A DNA stretch of 15,032 bases, taken from assembly GCA_038323475.1 (NCBI GenBank), contig JBBQHA010000080.1:1-15032 (forward strand). The letters run 5' to 3'. The position numbers and the translations under genes were made by a program. The notes beneath the pieces were generated by a model that saw only the letters and a list, made by a program, of their open reading frames with translations, did not search any database and had not been told where the DNA came from. Source of the stretch: SZAS-103 sp038323475. Lineage in GTDB: Bacteria > Pseudomonadota > Gammaproteobacteria > Xanthomonadales > Xanthomonadaceae. How positions within the stretch are numbered: the stretch's first letter is position 1; the number at the start of each line of letters is the position of its first letter. Positions 5,918 to 12,923 of this stretch are shown here, one piece after another.

Positions 5918-6799
5918 CTACGCAGGCGATGTTGCAGTCGTCGCGGTCCGCGGGATCGCGTCGATGTCGAAGTGCTCCAGCGCGCTCCTGAGCGCGGCCT
6001 CGGCACTGCCTGCGCCGCCGATGCAGCGAGGATCCTGCCCGAGCGCGAGCAGGGCGGTCCGCAGGGAAGGGAAGGGGTCGGCAGGGTCCACCGCTGGCGC
6101 ATCGTTGGACTTGCCGAGCTTGTGGCCGCTGGCATCCACGATCAGCGGCAGGTGAGCGTAGCTTGGTGTCGGCAGTCCGAGCGCGCGCTGCAGCAGGATC
6201 TGGCGCGGCGTGGAGTCGAGCAGGTCGGCTCCGCGCACGACCTCGGTGATGGCTTGCGCCGCATCGTCGACCACGACCGCGAGTTGGTAGGCCCACAGGC
6301 CATCGGCGCGACGCAACACGACATCGCCGATGTCGCGCTCCGCCAGTTGCTCGTAGCGGCCCTGGATCGCGTCGTCGAAGGCGACGCTGCCTGCTTGCAC
6401 ACGCAGCCGGATCGCCGGGTCGCGGGCATCGTTGCTGGCGACGCATACGCGATGGACGCCAGCGTTCCCGGCCAGGTCGCTGCGGCTGCAGCGGCAGGCG
6501 AAGGCTAGCCCGTCGCGCAGCAGCCGCTGCAGCGCATCCGCGTAGGCGTCGCCGCGCGCGCTCTGCCACAGCACCGGTTCATCGGGCAGCATGCCGAACC
6601 CAGCCAGGGCATCGATCTGTCGCGCGGCCGCGCCGGGGATTTCACGCGGCGGGTCGATGTCCTCGATGCGCAACAGCCAGTCGCCGTTGCGATGCCGGGC
6701 GATCAGCCAGCTGCCCAATGCCGCGACCAGCGATCCCAGGTGCAACGGGCCGGTCGGCGAGGGCGCGAAGCGGCCGCGGTAGCGCGGAGCCCGGGGCAT
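5918..6799 (-). CDS. gluQRS: Glutamyl-Q tRNA(Asp) synthetase
   Basis: This is a truncated paralogue of glutamyl-tRNA synthetase without an anticodon-binding domain. The family attaches glutamate to queuosine at position 34 of tRNA(Asp). From the chosen start it has 293 residues, in line with E. coli YadB/GluQRS. It carries the class I motif FAPSPTGPLHLGSL (11-24), RIEDIDPPRE, a KMSKS equivalent KLGKS (227-231), and the zinc region CRCSRSD...C (Cys102, Cys104, Cys119). At the usual fourth ligand position, a Tyr four residues before the last Cys, there is Val115 with His116 next to it, so the metal site may be altered. The start at 6799 is preferred because CGGAG lies six bases upstream; the in-frame ATG at 6820 has only a weak site. 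The gene starts 30 bases after the fimX stop and is likely co-transcribed with it. Confidence 0.92.
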   Translation of the reverse strand: MPRAPRYRGRFAPSPTGPLHLGSLVAALGSWLIARHRNGDWLLRIEDIDPPREIPGAAARQIDALAGFGMLPDEPVLWQSARGDAYADALQRLLRDGLAFACRCSRSDLAGNAGVHRVCVASNDARDPAIRLRVQAGSVAFDDAIQGRYEQLAERDIGDVVLRRADGLWAYQLAVVVDDAAQAITEVVRGADLLDSTPRQILLQRALGLPTPSYAHLPLIVDASGHKLGKSNDAPAVDPADPFPSLRTALLALGQDPRCIGGAGSAEAALRSALEHFDIDAIPRTATTATSPA

Positions 6800-6829
6800 C
6801 GACAGCTCCGACCACGCCATTCGCGTCCG

Positions 6830-8902
6830 CTAGAACTCGTAGTTCATGTCCGGGCCGGCGGCTGCCAGGAAGTGGCCCTCGACATAGTCCACGCCGATCG
6901 AGAACAGCACGCTCATGCTGCTGGCGTCCTGCACGAATTCGGCGATCACCTGCTTGCCGAGCCGATGGCCTTCGGTGGTGATGTCGCGCATCTTCTTCTG
7001 CGCATCCGCGTTCTTCGCCAGTTCGGTCATGAACGAACGGTCGATCTTGAGGAACGCCGCATCGACATGGGTCAGCAGTTGGAAGGAATTCAGGCCGGCG
7101 CCGAACTGCTCCAGCGCGATCCTGCAACCGAGCGGCTGGATCGCTTTCTGCAGGTCCTGGGCGGAGCGCAGGTTCGTGAACACCTTGGATTCGGGAATTT
7201 CCAGCACCAGCCGATCGCCTGGAACGTCGTGCTTCTTGAGTTGCTCGACGATCAATGTCTCCAGGCCGCCCTCCATCAGCGACGCCGGGGTCACCTTGAC
7301 GACCAGTGTGGTGTGTTTCCCGGCCTTCTTGCGTTCGGCGAGCACCGCGATCGCGCGCTTGATCACCCAGCGGTCGATGTCGTCGAGCAGGCCGTGTTCC
7401 TCGCCGATCGGCAGGAAGCTCAGCGGCGGTACCACTTCGCCATTGCCCAGCTTCATGCGCAGGAATGCTTCGTAGACCTCGCCCGGCTGGCCGTTCATGC
7501 TGATGATCGGCTGGTAATGCAGGACGAAGCCGTCGCCGACCAGCGCTTCCTGGATGCGCTTGACCCACGCGGCGATGCGCTCGGTTTCGGCGCGGTCGCG
7601 CGCGGAGGGGTCGAAGATCTCGACCCGGTTTCCGCCGAGGCTGCTGCTGGAATTCACCGCCTGGCCGGCCTTGCCGAGCACCTGCTGCAGGCTGGCGATC
7701 TTCTCGCCGATCTGCACGCCGCCGATGCTCACGGTGATGTTCACCGAGCGTCCGCCGGCCTCGACGATGAAGCCCTGGAATGCCGCGCGGATACTTTCGG
7801 CGAGCGCCGCGCTCGCGTTCGGCGGCGAGTCGGTCTTGAGGACCGCGAAGGTGTGGTCGCCGAAGCGCGCGCTGGTGACGCTCTCGCCGACGGTCGCACG
7901 CAACCGGGTGGCCAGTTGCGCAAGCAATTCGTCGGTATGGGCGATGCCGATGTCCTGCATCAGCGCGCTGTAGTGATCGGGCTCGATCAGCAGCAGGACC
8001 TGGTCGTTGCGGCCCGCAGCCGCCGCGGCGACGATCGGTTCGAGTTGTTCGAGGAAGTGGCGCCGATTGGACAGCCCGGTGGCCTGGTCGCGGTAGCGCA
8101 GTTCGTCGAGCTCGCGCGCCATGTCCGCGTCCATCGTCCGCTGCCGGAAGATGATCTGCAGGCAGGACTCGCCTTCGTAACTGGCTTGCGCGAACTCCAT
8201 GGTCGCGTCGAAATCCGATCCGTCGGCGCGCCTTGCGCGCAATTCCAGCGAGCGCGGCGGCGGTTCGCCCTTGGCCAGGTCGCGGAGCAGGTGCTTGAAC
8301 TTGTCGGCATCCGCCTCGGCCACCATGTCCATCAGCGGCAGGCCTTCGATCTCGAGGAAGTCCTCGTAGCCGAACATCTCGAGGTAGGCTTCGTTCGCGC
8401 GGATGTACATGCCTTCGTGGACGTATGCGATCGGGTCGCGCGAGGATGCGATCAGCGAATCGCAGCGACGCTCGGATTCGTGCAGCGCGGCCTCGATCTG
8501 GCGCAGCGCGCGCCGGTTTTCGAGGATGGCGAACTCGTTGCGCACGACCAGCCGCAAATGATCGGGTCGCTTGCGCAGCGCGATATCGCGCGCGCCGGCG
8601 ACCAGGGTCGCGACGAACTTGTCCTCATCGAGCGCGCCTGTCGTGGCCACGACGGGGATGTCCTTGCCGCTCGCATTGACCGCATTGAGCACGCTCGCGA
8701 AGGTCAGCGCGGTCGCGTCCAGCGACGCGAGCACCATGTCCACCGCGCCTTCGGCCAGTTGCGCCTTGAGTTCGGCAAGATCCTGTGCGCGCTGCGGACG
8801 CACGGCGACGCCGCCATTGCGCAGGACGCTGATCAGGTGTTCGGCATCTTCGAGCTGGTCTTCGACCAGCAGCAATCGGATGACAGATTCTTTCGCGGCC
8901 AT
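6830..8902 (-). CDS. fimX: FimX-like c-di-GMP effector (REC-PAS-GGDEF-EAL, degenerate)
   Basis: This 690-residue protein has the domain order and length of FimX, the c-di-GMP receptor that controls type IV pilus assembly and twitching with PilZ and PilB. It has a receiver domain (about 7-125) in which Ser60 stands at the phosphate-acceptor position. A PAS domain (about 142-255) is followed by a GGDEF domain (about 265-430) with GDHTF (348-352) as its signature, and an EAL domain (about 440-690). The EAL part has EAF (478-480) and Lys536 for the usual Asn. It also has Glu598-Gln599 for the Asp pair, and Gln658 and Glu675 for catalytic or conserved residues; Glu568 and Lys-Ile-Asp (619-621) remain. 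Both enzymatic domains therefore look inactive, as in known FimX, while binding of c-di-GMP is plausible. The end, GHFLAAAGPDMNYEF, is the FimX-type tail. No pilus genes are nearby. Confidence 0.9.
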   Translation of the reverse strand: MAAKESVIRLLLVEDQLEDAEHLISVLRNGGVAVRPQRAQDLAELKAQLAEGAVDMVLASLDATALTFASVLNAVNASGKDIPVVATTGALDEDKFVATLVAGARDIALRKRPDHLRLVVRNEFAILENRRALRQIEAALHESERRCDSLIASSRDPIAYVHEGMYIRANEAYLEMFGYEDFLEIEGLPLMDMVAEADADKFKHLLRDLAKGEPPPRSLELRARRADGSDFDATMEFAQASYEGESCLQIIFRQRTMDADMARELDELRYRDQATGLSNRRHFLEQLEPIVAAAAAGRNDQVLLLIEPDHYSALMQDIGIAHTDELLAQLATRLRATVGESVTSARFGDHTFAVLKTDSPPNASAALAESIRAAFQGFIVEAGGRSVNITVSIGGVQIGEKIASLQQVLGKAGQAVNSSSSLGGNRVEIFDPSARDRAETERIAAWVKRIQEALVGDGFVLHYQPIISMNGQPGEVYEAFLRMKLGNGEVVPPLSFLPIGEEHGLLDDIDRWVIKRAIAVLAERKKAGKHTTLVVKVTPASLMEGGLETLIVEQLKKHDVPGDRLVLEIPESKVFTNLRSAQDLQKAIQPLGCRIALEQFGAGLNSFQLLTHVDAAFLKIDRSFMTELAKNADAQKKMRDITTEGHRLGKQVIAEFVQDASSMSVLFSIGVDYVEGHFLAAAGPDMNYEF

Positions 8903-8973
8903 GCCTGAGGCTCTAGAGACTTCAACGGTTTATTTACACTTATTCGAGCAGATTGGCCAGATTGGGCGATCCG
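8903..8973 (-). promoter_or_regulatory. AT-rich gap upstream of fimX with a 9-base tandem repeat
   Basis: This 71-base gap between epmB and fimX holds the most AT-rich stretch nearby (around 8924-8945, TTTATTTACACTTATTC on the plus strand). It also holds a tandem pair, CAGATTGGC and CAGATTGGG (8949-8966). It probably carries a fimX promoter, but I cannot place convincing -35 and -10 boxes. There is no strong ribosome site before the fimX ATG. Confidence 0.3.
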
Positions 8974-9975
8974 TCAGAGCGGGGTCTTGCCGGCTTCGCC
9001 AGCGATTTCCCGCACCAGCCGGGGCACCAAGTACCCTGGCAGCCGCGCGGTGAGGGCTGCGTGCAGGCACCGTGCCTGCTGGTCGGAAACCTCGAAATGC
9101 GCGGCTCCGGAGACCCGGTCGAGCTGGTGCAGATAGTAGGGGAGCACGCCGGCGTCGAACAGCCGCAGCGACAGCCTGGCCAGCGCGTCGGCGTCGTCGT
9201 TGACTCCGCGCAGCAGCACCGACTGGTTCAGCAAAGTCGCGCCTGCCGCGCGCAGGGCGGCCAGCGCGGCGTCCACGCCGGCATCGAATTCGTTGGCGTG
9301 GTTGGCGTGGATCACCACCACGACCTGCTGCGGCAGCCGGCGCAGCCAGCCGAGCAGTTCGGCGTCGATGCGTTCAGGCAGGACCACCGGCAGGCGCGTG
9401 TGGATGCGCAGCCTGCGGACATGAGCGATCTGCGCCAGTGCGTCGGTGAATTCGGCCAGTTTCGGCGTGGCCAGGGAAAGCGGGTCGCCGCCGGACAGCA
9501 GCACTTCCTCGATGCCGGTGTCGGCGCGCAGGTAGTCCAGCGCCGCACCCCAGTGGGCGGTGGCTGCGGTTTCCCCGGCATAGGGGAAATGACGGCGGAA
9601 GCAGTAGCGGCAATGCACCGCGCAACTGCCGGTCGCGATCAGCAGTGCGCGCCCGGCGTATTTCTGGATCACTCCAGTGGCGCCCAGCGCGGCGGCGTCG
9701 CCGACCGCATCGAGATCGAATCCGGGCGCGATGCGCTCCTCGTCGATCACCGGGAGCACCTGCCGCAGCAGCGGGTCGTGGCGATCGCCGCGGCGCATGC
9801 GCGCGATGAATCCGCGCGGCACCCTGAGCGGGAATTGCGCGGCCGCCGCATCGGACAGGCTGGCGCCGAGGGTGGGCAGGTCGAGCAGGCGCAGCAGTTC
9901 GCGCGGGTCGCGGACGGCGTCGCGCCAGAGGTGCTGCCAGCGCGGCTGCGCCGAAACGGCTTGAGCGGTTATCAT
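8974..9975 (-). CDS. epmB: EF-P beta-lysylation protein EpmB (lysine 2,3-aminomutase family)
   Basis: This is a radical-SAM, PLP-dependent enzyme that converts (S)-lysine to (R)-beta-lysine, which EpmA then attaches to EF-P Lys34. It has 333 residues (E. coli EpmB has 342). The iron-sulfur motif CAVHCRYC is at residues 118-125, in the block GSCAVHCRYCFRRHFPY. Other family blocks are LLSGGDPLSLATPKLAEF, HTRLPVVLPERID, NQSVLLRGVNDD, and PYYLHQLDRVSGAAHFEV near the C-terminus. The start at 9975 (MITAQAVSAQPRWQHLWRDA) fits the family; the frame extends to 10089, but that would overlap efp and adds non-family sequence. No clear ribosome site precedes 9975, so initiation may be weak or leaderless. 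The target gene efp is divergent, 106 bases away. epmA is not in the window. Confidence 0.94.
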   Translation of the reverse strand: MITAQAVSAQPRWQHLWRDAVRDPRELLRLLDLPTLGASLSDAAAAQFPLRVPRGFIARMRRGDRHDPLLRQVLPVIDEERIAPGFDLDAVGDAAALGATGVIQKYAGRALLIATGSCAVHCRYCFRRHFPYAGETAATAHWGAALDYLRADTGIEEVLLSGGDPLSLATPKLAEFTDALAQIAHVRRLRIHTRLPVVLPERIDAELLGWLRRLPQQVVVVIHANHANEFDAGVDAALAALRAAGATLLNQSVLLRGVNDDADALARLSLRLFDAGVLPYYLHQLDRVSGAAHFEVSDQQARCLHAALTARLPGYLVPRLVREIAGEAGKTPL

Positions 9976-10081
9976 AGTGGGCTGCGGGGCCGCATTCTGG
10001 CGGTTTCGATCCAACCATCCTGATCCAGCAACCAAGTGTAGCCGTTCCCAGGGACGGCCCGCGCGCCACCGGAGTGTTTGC
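9976..10081. promoter_or_regulatory. Divergent epmB-efp intergenic region
   Basis: These 106 bases must contain the efp promoter and presumably the epmB promoter. I see GGAG at 10071-10074 as the efp ribosome site (7-base spacer). TATCAT at 9970-9975 is a possible -10 element for efp but lacks a good -35 partner. No operator is recognisable. Confidence 0.4.
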
Positions 10082-10648
10082 ATGGCCAACTACGGCATGA
10101 ACGACGTCAAGAACGGCATGAAGATCATCGTCAATGCCGAGCCCTGCGTCATCACCGAGACCGAATACGTCAAGCCCGGCAAGGGCCAGGCGTTCACCCG
10201 CATCAAGTACCGGTTCATCAAGTCCGGCCGCGTGGTCGAGTTGACGATGAAGGCGACCGACTCGCTGGAAGTCGCCGACGTGGTCGACACCGACATGCAG
10301 TTCCTCTACAGCGATGGCGAGCACTGGCACTTCATGCAGAGTGACACGTTCGATCAGGTGCAGGCCGACGCCACCGGCGTAGGCGATGCCGCGAAGTTCC
10401 TCAAGGGCGAGGAGCCCTGCGTGGTGACGCTCTGGAACGGCAGCCCGATCGCGGTGCAGCCGCCGAATTTCGTCGAGCTCAAGATCGTCGAAACCGATCC
10501 CGGCGTGCGCGGCGATACCTCGGGCGGCGGCGGCAAGCCGGCCAAGCTAGAAACCGGCGCGATGGTGCGCGTGCCGCTGTTCGTCGGCCAGGACGAGATC
10601 ATCAAGGTCGACACCCGCACCGGCGAGTACGTGAGCCGGGTGAAGTGA
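10082..10648 (+). CDS. efp: Translation elongation factor P
   Basis: EF-P binds the ribosome next to the peptidyl-tRNA and rescues stalling at polyproline stretches. The protein has 188 residues, the standard length. The modified loop is VKPGKGQAF with Lys34 at its tip (counting the start Met), the lysine that EpmA and EpmB modify; this agrees with the adjacent epmB. Domain I spans about 1-64, domain II (OB fold) about 65-127 (VVDTDMQFLYSDGEHWHFM), and domain III ends in GAMVRVPLFVGQDEIIKVDT and TGEYVSRVK. A Gly-rich insert in domain III (DTSGGGGKPAKLETG) is normal for the family. GGAG lies seven bases before the ATG. A 203-base gap with repeats follows. Confidence 0.98.
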   Translation: MANYGMNDVKNGMKIIVNAEPCVITETEYVKPGKGQAFTRIKYRFIKSGRVVELTMKATDSLEVADVVDTDMQFLYSDGEHWHFMQSDTFDQVQADATGVGDAAKFLKGEEPCVVTLWNGSPIAVQPPNFVELKIVETDPGVRGDTSGGGGKPAKLETGAMVRVPLFVGQDEIIKVDTRTGEYVSRVK

Positions 10649-10692
10649 CGATTTGGCGCGCGGTAGTATCGCGACCGCGCCCTTGCCAAAGC

Positions 10693-10777
10693 GTCGTCCC
10701 GAGCACAGCGAGGGATCTGTACTCGCCTCAGACCAGCGCTTCCCGGGCACCAGATTCCTCACTGCGTTCGGAATGAC
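10693..10777. repeat. Large imperfect inverted repeat downstream of efp
   Basis: The arm at 10693-10719 (starting GTCGTCCCGAGC, ending GGGATCTG) is complementary to the arm at 10751-10777 (starting CAGATTCC, ending CGGAATGAC). In all, 21 of 27 positions pair normally, and the other six differ only by transitions, three of them G-T on the plus strand. The 31-base loop contains GACCAGCG and CCCGGGCAC. The arms resemble the CATTCCGA...GAGGAATCTG type of dispersed repeat found in many bacterial genomes, so this is probably a mobile palindromic repeat that may also end efp transcription. Confidence 0.7.
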
Positions 10778-10850
10778 AGGGTGAGCGTTCGGAATGACAG
10801 GGTGAGCGTTCGGAATGACAAGGTGAGAGCTCGGAATGACAAGGTGAGAG
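10767..10850 (+). repeat. Four tandem 21-base repeats just upstream of mtaD
   Basis: There are four units, at 10767-10787, 10788-10808, 10809-10829 and 10830-10850. Units 1 and 2 are identical, units 3 and 4 differ by one base, and the two pairs differ at two or three positions. Each unit carries CGGAATGACA followed by RGGTGAG. The first unit overlaps the right arm of the inverted repeat, which suggests the array grew from that element. Each unit contains a complete three-codon reading frame (ATGACAGGGTGA or ATGACAAGGTGA) and a ribosome-site-like GGTGAG. The last unit provides AAGGTGA as the ribosome site of the next gene. Confidence 0.9.
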
Positions 10851-10851
10851 C

Positions 10852-12198
10852 ATGACCGACGCCATCGTTCCAGTCCCCTGCGACCTGATCATCGAAGCCG
10901 GATGGCTCATCCCCATCGAGCCCCACGGCGTTGTCCTCACCGATCACGCCGTCGCCGTCCGCAACGGCGAAATCCTCGCGGTCCTTCCGATCGCCGAAGC
11001 GCACGCCGCGTACCGGGCCACCGAAACCGTTAGCCGCCCGCATTCGGTGCTGATGCCCGGCCTTGTCAACGCGCATACGCACAATCCGATGACCCTGCTG
11101 CGCGGGGTTGCCGACGACCTGCCATTGATGCGCTGGCTGACCGAACACATCTGGCCGATCGAGGCCGCGGTGATCGGCCCGCAATTCGTCGCCGATGGAG
11201 TCGAACTCGCGATCGCCGAGATGCTGCGTGGCGGCACGACCTGTTGCAACGAAAATTATTTCTTCCCCGACGTGGCCGCGGCGACCTATCGCAGGCACGG
11301 ATTCCGTGCCCTGGTCGGGCTGCCGATCATCGACTTCCCGACCGCGTGGGCGAAGACGCAGGACGAGTATTTCGATCGCGCCGGCGAAGTGCACGACCTG
11401 TATCGCCGCGACCATCTCGTGCGCACCTGCTATGCGCCGCATGCGCCCTACACGGTGTCGGATGCGAGTTTCGAACGCATCCGCGTGCTGTCCGACCAGC
11501 TCGACGTGCCGGTGCATTGCCACGTCCATGAGACCGCGCAGGAAGTCGCTGACGCGCTCAAGCTGCACGGCATGCGGCAGATCGCGCGGCTGGACCGGCT
11601 CGGCCTGGTCAACGACCGCCTGATCGCCGTGCACATGACGCAGTTGACCGATGCCGAGATCGCGTTGTGCGCAGAGCGCGGCGTGAGCGTTGCGCATTGC
11701 CCGGAATCCAACCTCAAGCTCGCCTCCGGTTTCTGCCGCGTCGAAGCGCTGCGTCGCGCGGGCGTCAATCTCGCGCTCGGCACCGATGGCTGCGCGAGCA
11801 ACAACGATCTGGACATGTTCGGCGAGATGCGCACCGCGGCGTTGCTCGCGAAGGCGGTCGTCGGCGATGCATCCGCGCTCGACGCCGCCAGCACGCTGCG
11901 GATGGCGACGCTCGGCGGCGCGACCGCGATCGGCATGGGCGATCGCATCGGCAGCATCGTGCCGGGCAAGCGCGCCGACCTCGTCTGCGTGGACATGGAC
12001 CGCGTCGAGACCCAGCCGCTATACGACCCGATCTCGCAACTCGTGTATGCGACCGGCCGCCAGCACGTGACCGATGTGTGGATCGATGGCCGTGCGCAAC
12101 TGCGCGACGGTGCGCTGGTCGACATCGATACCGTCGCACTGATCGCAAAGGCGCGCCAATGGCGCGAGCGCATCGCCATGATCGGGAAACCATCCTGA
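10852..12198 (+). CDS. mtaD: 5-methylthioadenosine/S-adenosylhomocysteine deaminase-like amidohydrolase
   Basis: This is a metal-dependent amidohydrolase of the TRZ/ATZ group with 448 residues, most likely deaminating methylthioadenosine (and perhaps adenosylhomocysteine) to the inosine form in the methionine/SAM by-product pathway. Metal ligands visible are His75 and His77 (NAHTHNPM), His224 with Glu227 (HCHVHETAQE), His261 (AVHMTQL) and Asp312 (LGTDGCASNNDLDMF). The NNDLDMF block and GSIVPGKRADLV are typical of MtaD. The start is fixed by an in-frame TGA at 10837-10839 and by AAGGTGA just upstream, which belongs to the tandem repeat. Its TGA overlaps the ubiG ATG by one base, so the two are translationally coupled. 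The pairing with ubiG and mupP resembles Pseudomonas, where the first gene encodes a methylthioadenosine deaminase. Other substrates such as guanine derivatives cannot be excluded. Confidence 0.88.
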   Translation: MTDAIVPVPCDLIIEAGWLIPIEPHGVVLTDHAVAVRNGEILAVLPIAEAHAAYRATETVSRPHSVLMPGLVNAHTHNPMTLLRGVADDLPLMRWLTEHIWPIEAAVIGPQFVADGVELAIAEMLRGGTTCCNENYFFPDVAAATYRRHGFRALVGLPIIDFPTAWAKTQDEYFDRAGEVHDLYRRDHLVRTCYAPHAPYTVSDASFERIRVLSDQLDVPVHCHVHETAQEVADALKLHGMRQIARLDRLGLVNDRLIAVHMTQLTDAEIALCAERGVSVAHCPESNLKLASGFCRVEALRRAGVNLALGTDGCASNNDLDMFGEMRTAALLAKAVVGDASALDAASTLRMATLGGATAIGMGDRIGSIVPGKRADLVCVDMDRVETQPLYDPISQLVYATGRQHVTDVWIDGRAQLRDGALVDIDTVALIAKARQWRERIAMIGKPS

Positions 12199-12923
12199 TG
12201 GCCGTCGAGCACGCCAACTTCGACCAGGCCGAACTCGACAAATTCGCCGACCTCGCGCACCGATGGTGGGACCCCAACGGCCCGCAACGCCCGCTGCACG
12301 AACTGAATCCAACGCGCCTGGCCTATGTGCGTTCGCGAACGGTACTGCGTGGTGCGGCGATCCTCGATGTCGGCTGCGGCGCTGGCTTGCTCAGCGAGGC
12401 GCTGGCAGGCGAGGGAGCGGATGTAGTCGCGCTCGACCTGGCGCCGGAGTTGATCGAGATCGCCAGGTTGCACCTGCTGGAAACGCAGGCTACGCAGCCG
12501 TCGATGCGCGTGGATTACCGCCTGCAATCGGTCGAGTCGCTCGCGGACGAACAGCCATCCAGTTTCGACGCGGTCACCTGCATGGAAATGCTCGAACACG
12601 TGCCCGATCCGTCCTCGATCGTCCGCGCCTGTGCGACCTTGCTCAAGCCGGGCGGGCGCCTGTTCGTGTCCACCCTCAACCGTACCCCGGCCGCGTTCGC
12701 GCTTGCGATCGTCGGCGCCGAATACGTCGCTGGGCTGTTGCCGAAGGGAACCCACAGCTACGCGCAGTTCATCCGCCCGGCCGAACTCGCGGCGTGGCTG
12801 CGGGACGCCGGGCTGCAACTCGAGGATGTCAGCGGACTGCTCTACAACCCATTGCTGCGACGCGCGACGCTGGGCCGGCGCACCGATGTCAATTACCTCG
12901 CGTGCGCGGTGAAACCCGCATGA
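12198..12923 (+). CDS. ubiG: Ubiquinone biosynthesis O-methyltransferase UbiG
   Basis: This SAM-dependent enzyme performs both O-methylations of ubiquinone synthesis (the 2-polyprenyl-6-hydroxyphenol step and the demethylubiquinol step). It has 241 residues, the size of E. coli UbiG. The sequence shows the N-terminal DKFADLAHRWWDPNGPQRPL (residues 14-33) with LHELNPTRL. It also has SAM motif I ILDVGCGAGLLSEALA (55-70), the acidic VVALDLAPELIEIAR, the UbiG-specific CMEMLEHVPDP, and FVSTLNRTPAAF. The start at 12198 shares a base with the mtaD stop (TGATG), and the gene ends with ATGA shared with the next start. It is soluble or peripherally membrane-associated. Confidence 0.97.
   Translation: MAVEHANFDQAELDKFADLAHRWWDPNGPQRPLHELNPTRLAYVRSRTVLRGAAILDVGCGAGLLSEALAGEGADVVALDLAPELIEIARLHLLETQATQPSMRVDYRLQSVESLADEQPSSFDAVTCMEMLEHVPDPSSIVRACATLLKPGGRLFVSTLNRTPAAFALAIVGAEYVAGLLPKGTHSYAQFIRPAELAAWLRDAGLQLEDVSGLLYNPLLRRATLGRRTDVNYLACAVKPA

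Noticed and set aside
6692..8908. A 738-codon plus-strand open frame antisense to fimX
   Set aside because: It lies opposite the well-supported fimX frame, its translation is low-complexity His/Asp/Arg/Ala-rich with no domain, and such frames are expected opposite GC-rich genes with strong third-position bias.
9374..10330. A 318-codon minus-strand frame across epmB and efp
   Set aside because: It is an alternate frame of epmB joined to antisense efp; both genes are certain.
10767..10850. Possible CRISPR array
   Set aside because: The units are directly adjacent at 21-base spacing with no spacers, and there are no cas genes.
10759..11697. Minus-strand frame with repeated LTLSFRT heptads at its C-terminus, which looks like a repeat protein
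   Set aside because: The heptads are only the 21-base tandem DNA repeat read in one frame (21 bases equal 7 codons), and the rest is antisense to mtaD.
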